A DNA stretch of 64,000 nucleotides from Neolentinus lepideus HHB14362 ss-1 (taxonomy: Eukaryota > Basidiomycota > Agaricomycetes > Gloeophyllales > Gloeophyllaceae): positions 248,001 through 312,000 of the forward strand of contig KV425566.1 in the NCBI GenBank assembly GCA_001632425.1, in the 5' to 3' direction. How positions within the stretch are numbered: position 1 is the stretch's first letter; every line of letters starts with the position of its first letter. Of the stretch, positions 63,333-64,000 are shown piece by piece. The translations under genes and the position numbers were made by a program. The notes beneath the pieces were generated by a model, which saw nothing but the letters and a program-made list of their open reading frames with translations, was not told the DNA's origin and did not search any database.

Positions 63333-64000
63333 CTATGTAACAGTGACAATTTCACCTTTACCATCTTTCAAGATGACCAGTTCGCAATCGATCTTCTCGC
63401 CCGTGTCAAGACACACAATGTCCGTGGGATCCGTAGGGTCAGTCTTTATCTGGCGCATCTCCATGAAGGCTCGACCGAGGACGACATCGAAATGCGACTC
63501 TTCGGATAGGTAGACTGAATGCGTAGTTTTTGTGCGGCCAAGTGTGATCGGCCACTTGCCGATACTAAAATTATAGTGAGTGATGGGAACAGTGGTAATC
63601 AAGGACACTTACTTGACAAGGCCACTGTAGCCGTAGTGGCCCGGCGCGGCATCTCGAGGTATGAAACCGTGCTTTAATGCAAACTTCCGGGAGATATAGA
63701 CGTGTCTGTATCCATTCTTCAGGAGCATACGCACTGTAGACACAACATATGCAATGCAGAATATGTTGAAGTATAGCTGGAGTAGCGACGTACCGTCCTT
63801 GACAGGTCCAATACTCCCCATCACTGTCCTCACTCCATTCTCATTGTGGAATTTCTGAAACTCCTTCTTATGCTTTGGGATCCGATCGTCCTCGTCAAGA
63901 GTCTGACTCTTCCGTCTGTTGGATTTACCACTCCTGACTGAGGGGGGGGCCAATCCAGACGACGAAGGATTCGGTGACGCAGCCCCATCACTGGCTCTGA
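63333..64000 (-). CDS. retropepsin-like conserved fungal protein (5' part outside window)
   Basis: Partial: the frame is open to the window edge and no start codon is seen. Three exons are visible, joined by introns at about 63562-63613 and 63735-63795. The visible product has a Ser/Lys-rich lead (SGKSNRRKSQTLDEDDRIPK), then EFQKFHNENGVRTVMGSIGP, VRMLLKNGYRHVYISRKFAL, GFIPRDAAPGHYGYSGLVNI, GKWPITLG, HFDVVLGRAFMEMRQIKTD and a conserved end (GEKIDCELVILKDGKGEIVT). The FDVVLGRAF element and the region before it resemble the two halves of a retropepsin fold, but KNG stands where DTG/DSG is expected. Similar proteins are, as I recall, widespread in fungi. Function unknown. Confidence 0.75.

Overview
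This is nuclear DNA of a filamentous basidiomycete, most likely an Agaricomycete. It is gene-dense, with about 23 recognisable or well-supported protein genes in 64 kb. Most coding regions are cut by many short introns (about 40-75 nt, GTRNGY donors, CTRAC/CTGAC-like branch sites, YAG acceptors). Closest family matches are fungal: SPT8, CMR1, CSM3/Swi3, ERF2, ATG15, COQ11, AIM34 and a LaeA-like methyltransferase. CDS coordinates below run from start codon to stop codon and include the introns. Exon joins were read by eye from splice signals and protein continuity.

Layout. 1-2500 is an accessory stretch with a foldback/MITE-type element (341-1652) that carries a second MITE (1203-1558) inside its right arm. 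2504-3635 RPA2 (+). 4032-5370 LaeA-like methyltransferase (-). 5686-8088 SPT8 (-), sharing an 84-bp divergent promoter with SRP54 (8173-10334, +). 10518-11309 a four-helix membrane protein (-). 11638-14032 PAB1 (-). 14630-15988 SCAMP (-). 17630-18779 a secreted expansin-like protein (+). 19267-20520 COQ11-like (+). 20953-22144 mitochondrial adenylate kinase (+). 22475-23630 N-terminal protein methyltransferase (-). 25339-26837 CSM3/Swi3/TIPIN (+). 27041-28424 zinc-finger protein (-). 28848-31301 CMR1 WD40 protein (-). 31745-32694 AIM34-like SAP protein (-). 33096-35031 a conserved orphan family (+). 35483-37416 MFS transporter (-). 38343-40333 a multi-span membrane protein (-). 40733-42149 ATG15-like lipase (+). 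42233-43182 SDR (-). 43466-43864 a doubtful small gene (-). 44186-46543 ERF2-type DHHC palmitoyltransferase (+). 46762-47943 metallophosphoesterase (-). 50926-54627 Zn2Cys6 transcription factor (+). 55449-58416 LIM/paxillin-like protein (+). 58788-63028 Sac2/INPP5F-type phosphoinositide phosphatase (-). 63333-64000 a retropepsin-like protein cut by the window edge (-).

The genes are mostly housekeeping: DNA replication and fork protection (RPA2, CSM3, CMR1), transcription and RNA (SPT8, PAB1, two transcription factors), secretion and membrane traffic (SRP54, SCAMP, ERF2, Sac2), mitochondria (COQ11, adenylate kinase, AIM34) and turnover (ATG15). They do not form an operon-like or biosynthetic cluster. 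I found no convincing new multi-gene system. The most unusual items are the nested transposons, the retropepsin-like protein with an apparently lost catalytic Asp, the 84-bp bidirectional promoter and several conserved orphan proteins. The gene-poor stretches (15989-17629, 23631-25338, 47944-50925) hold only broken reading frames, and two of them share a dispersed repeat of about 57 bp.
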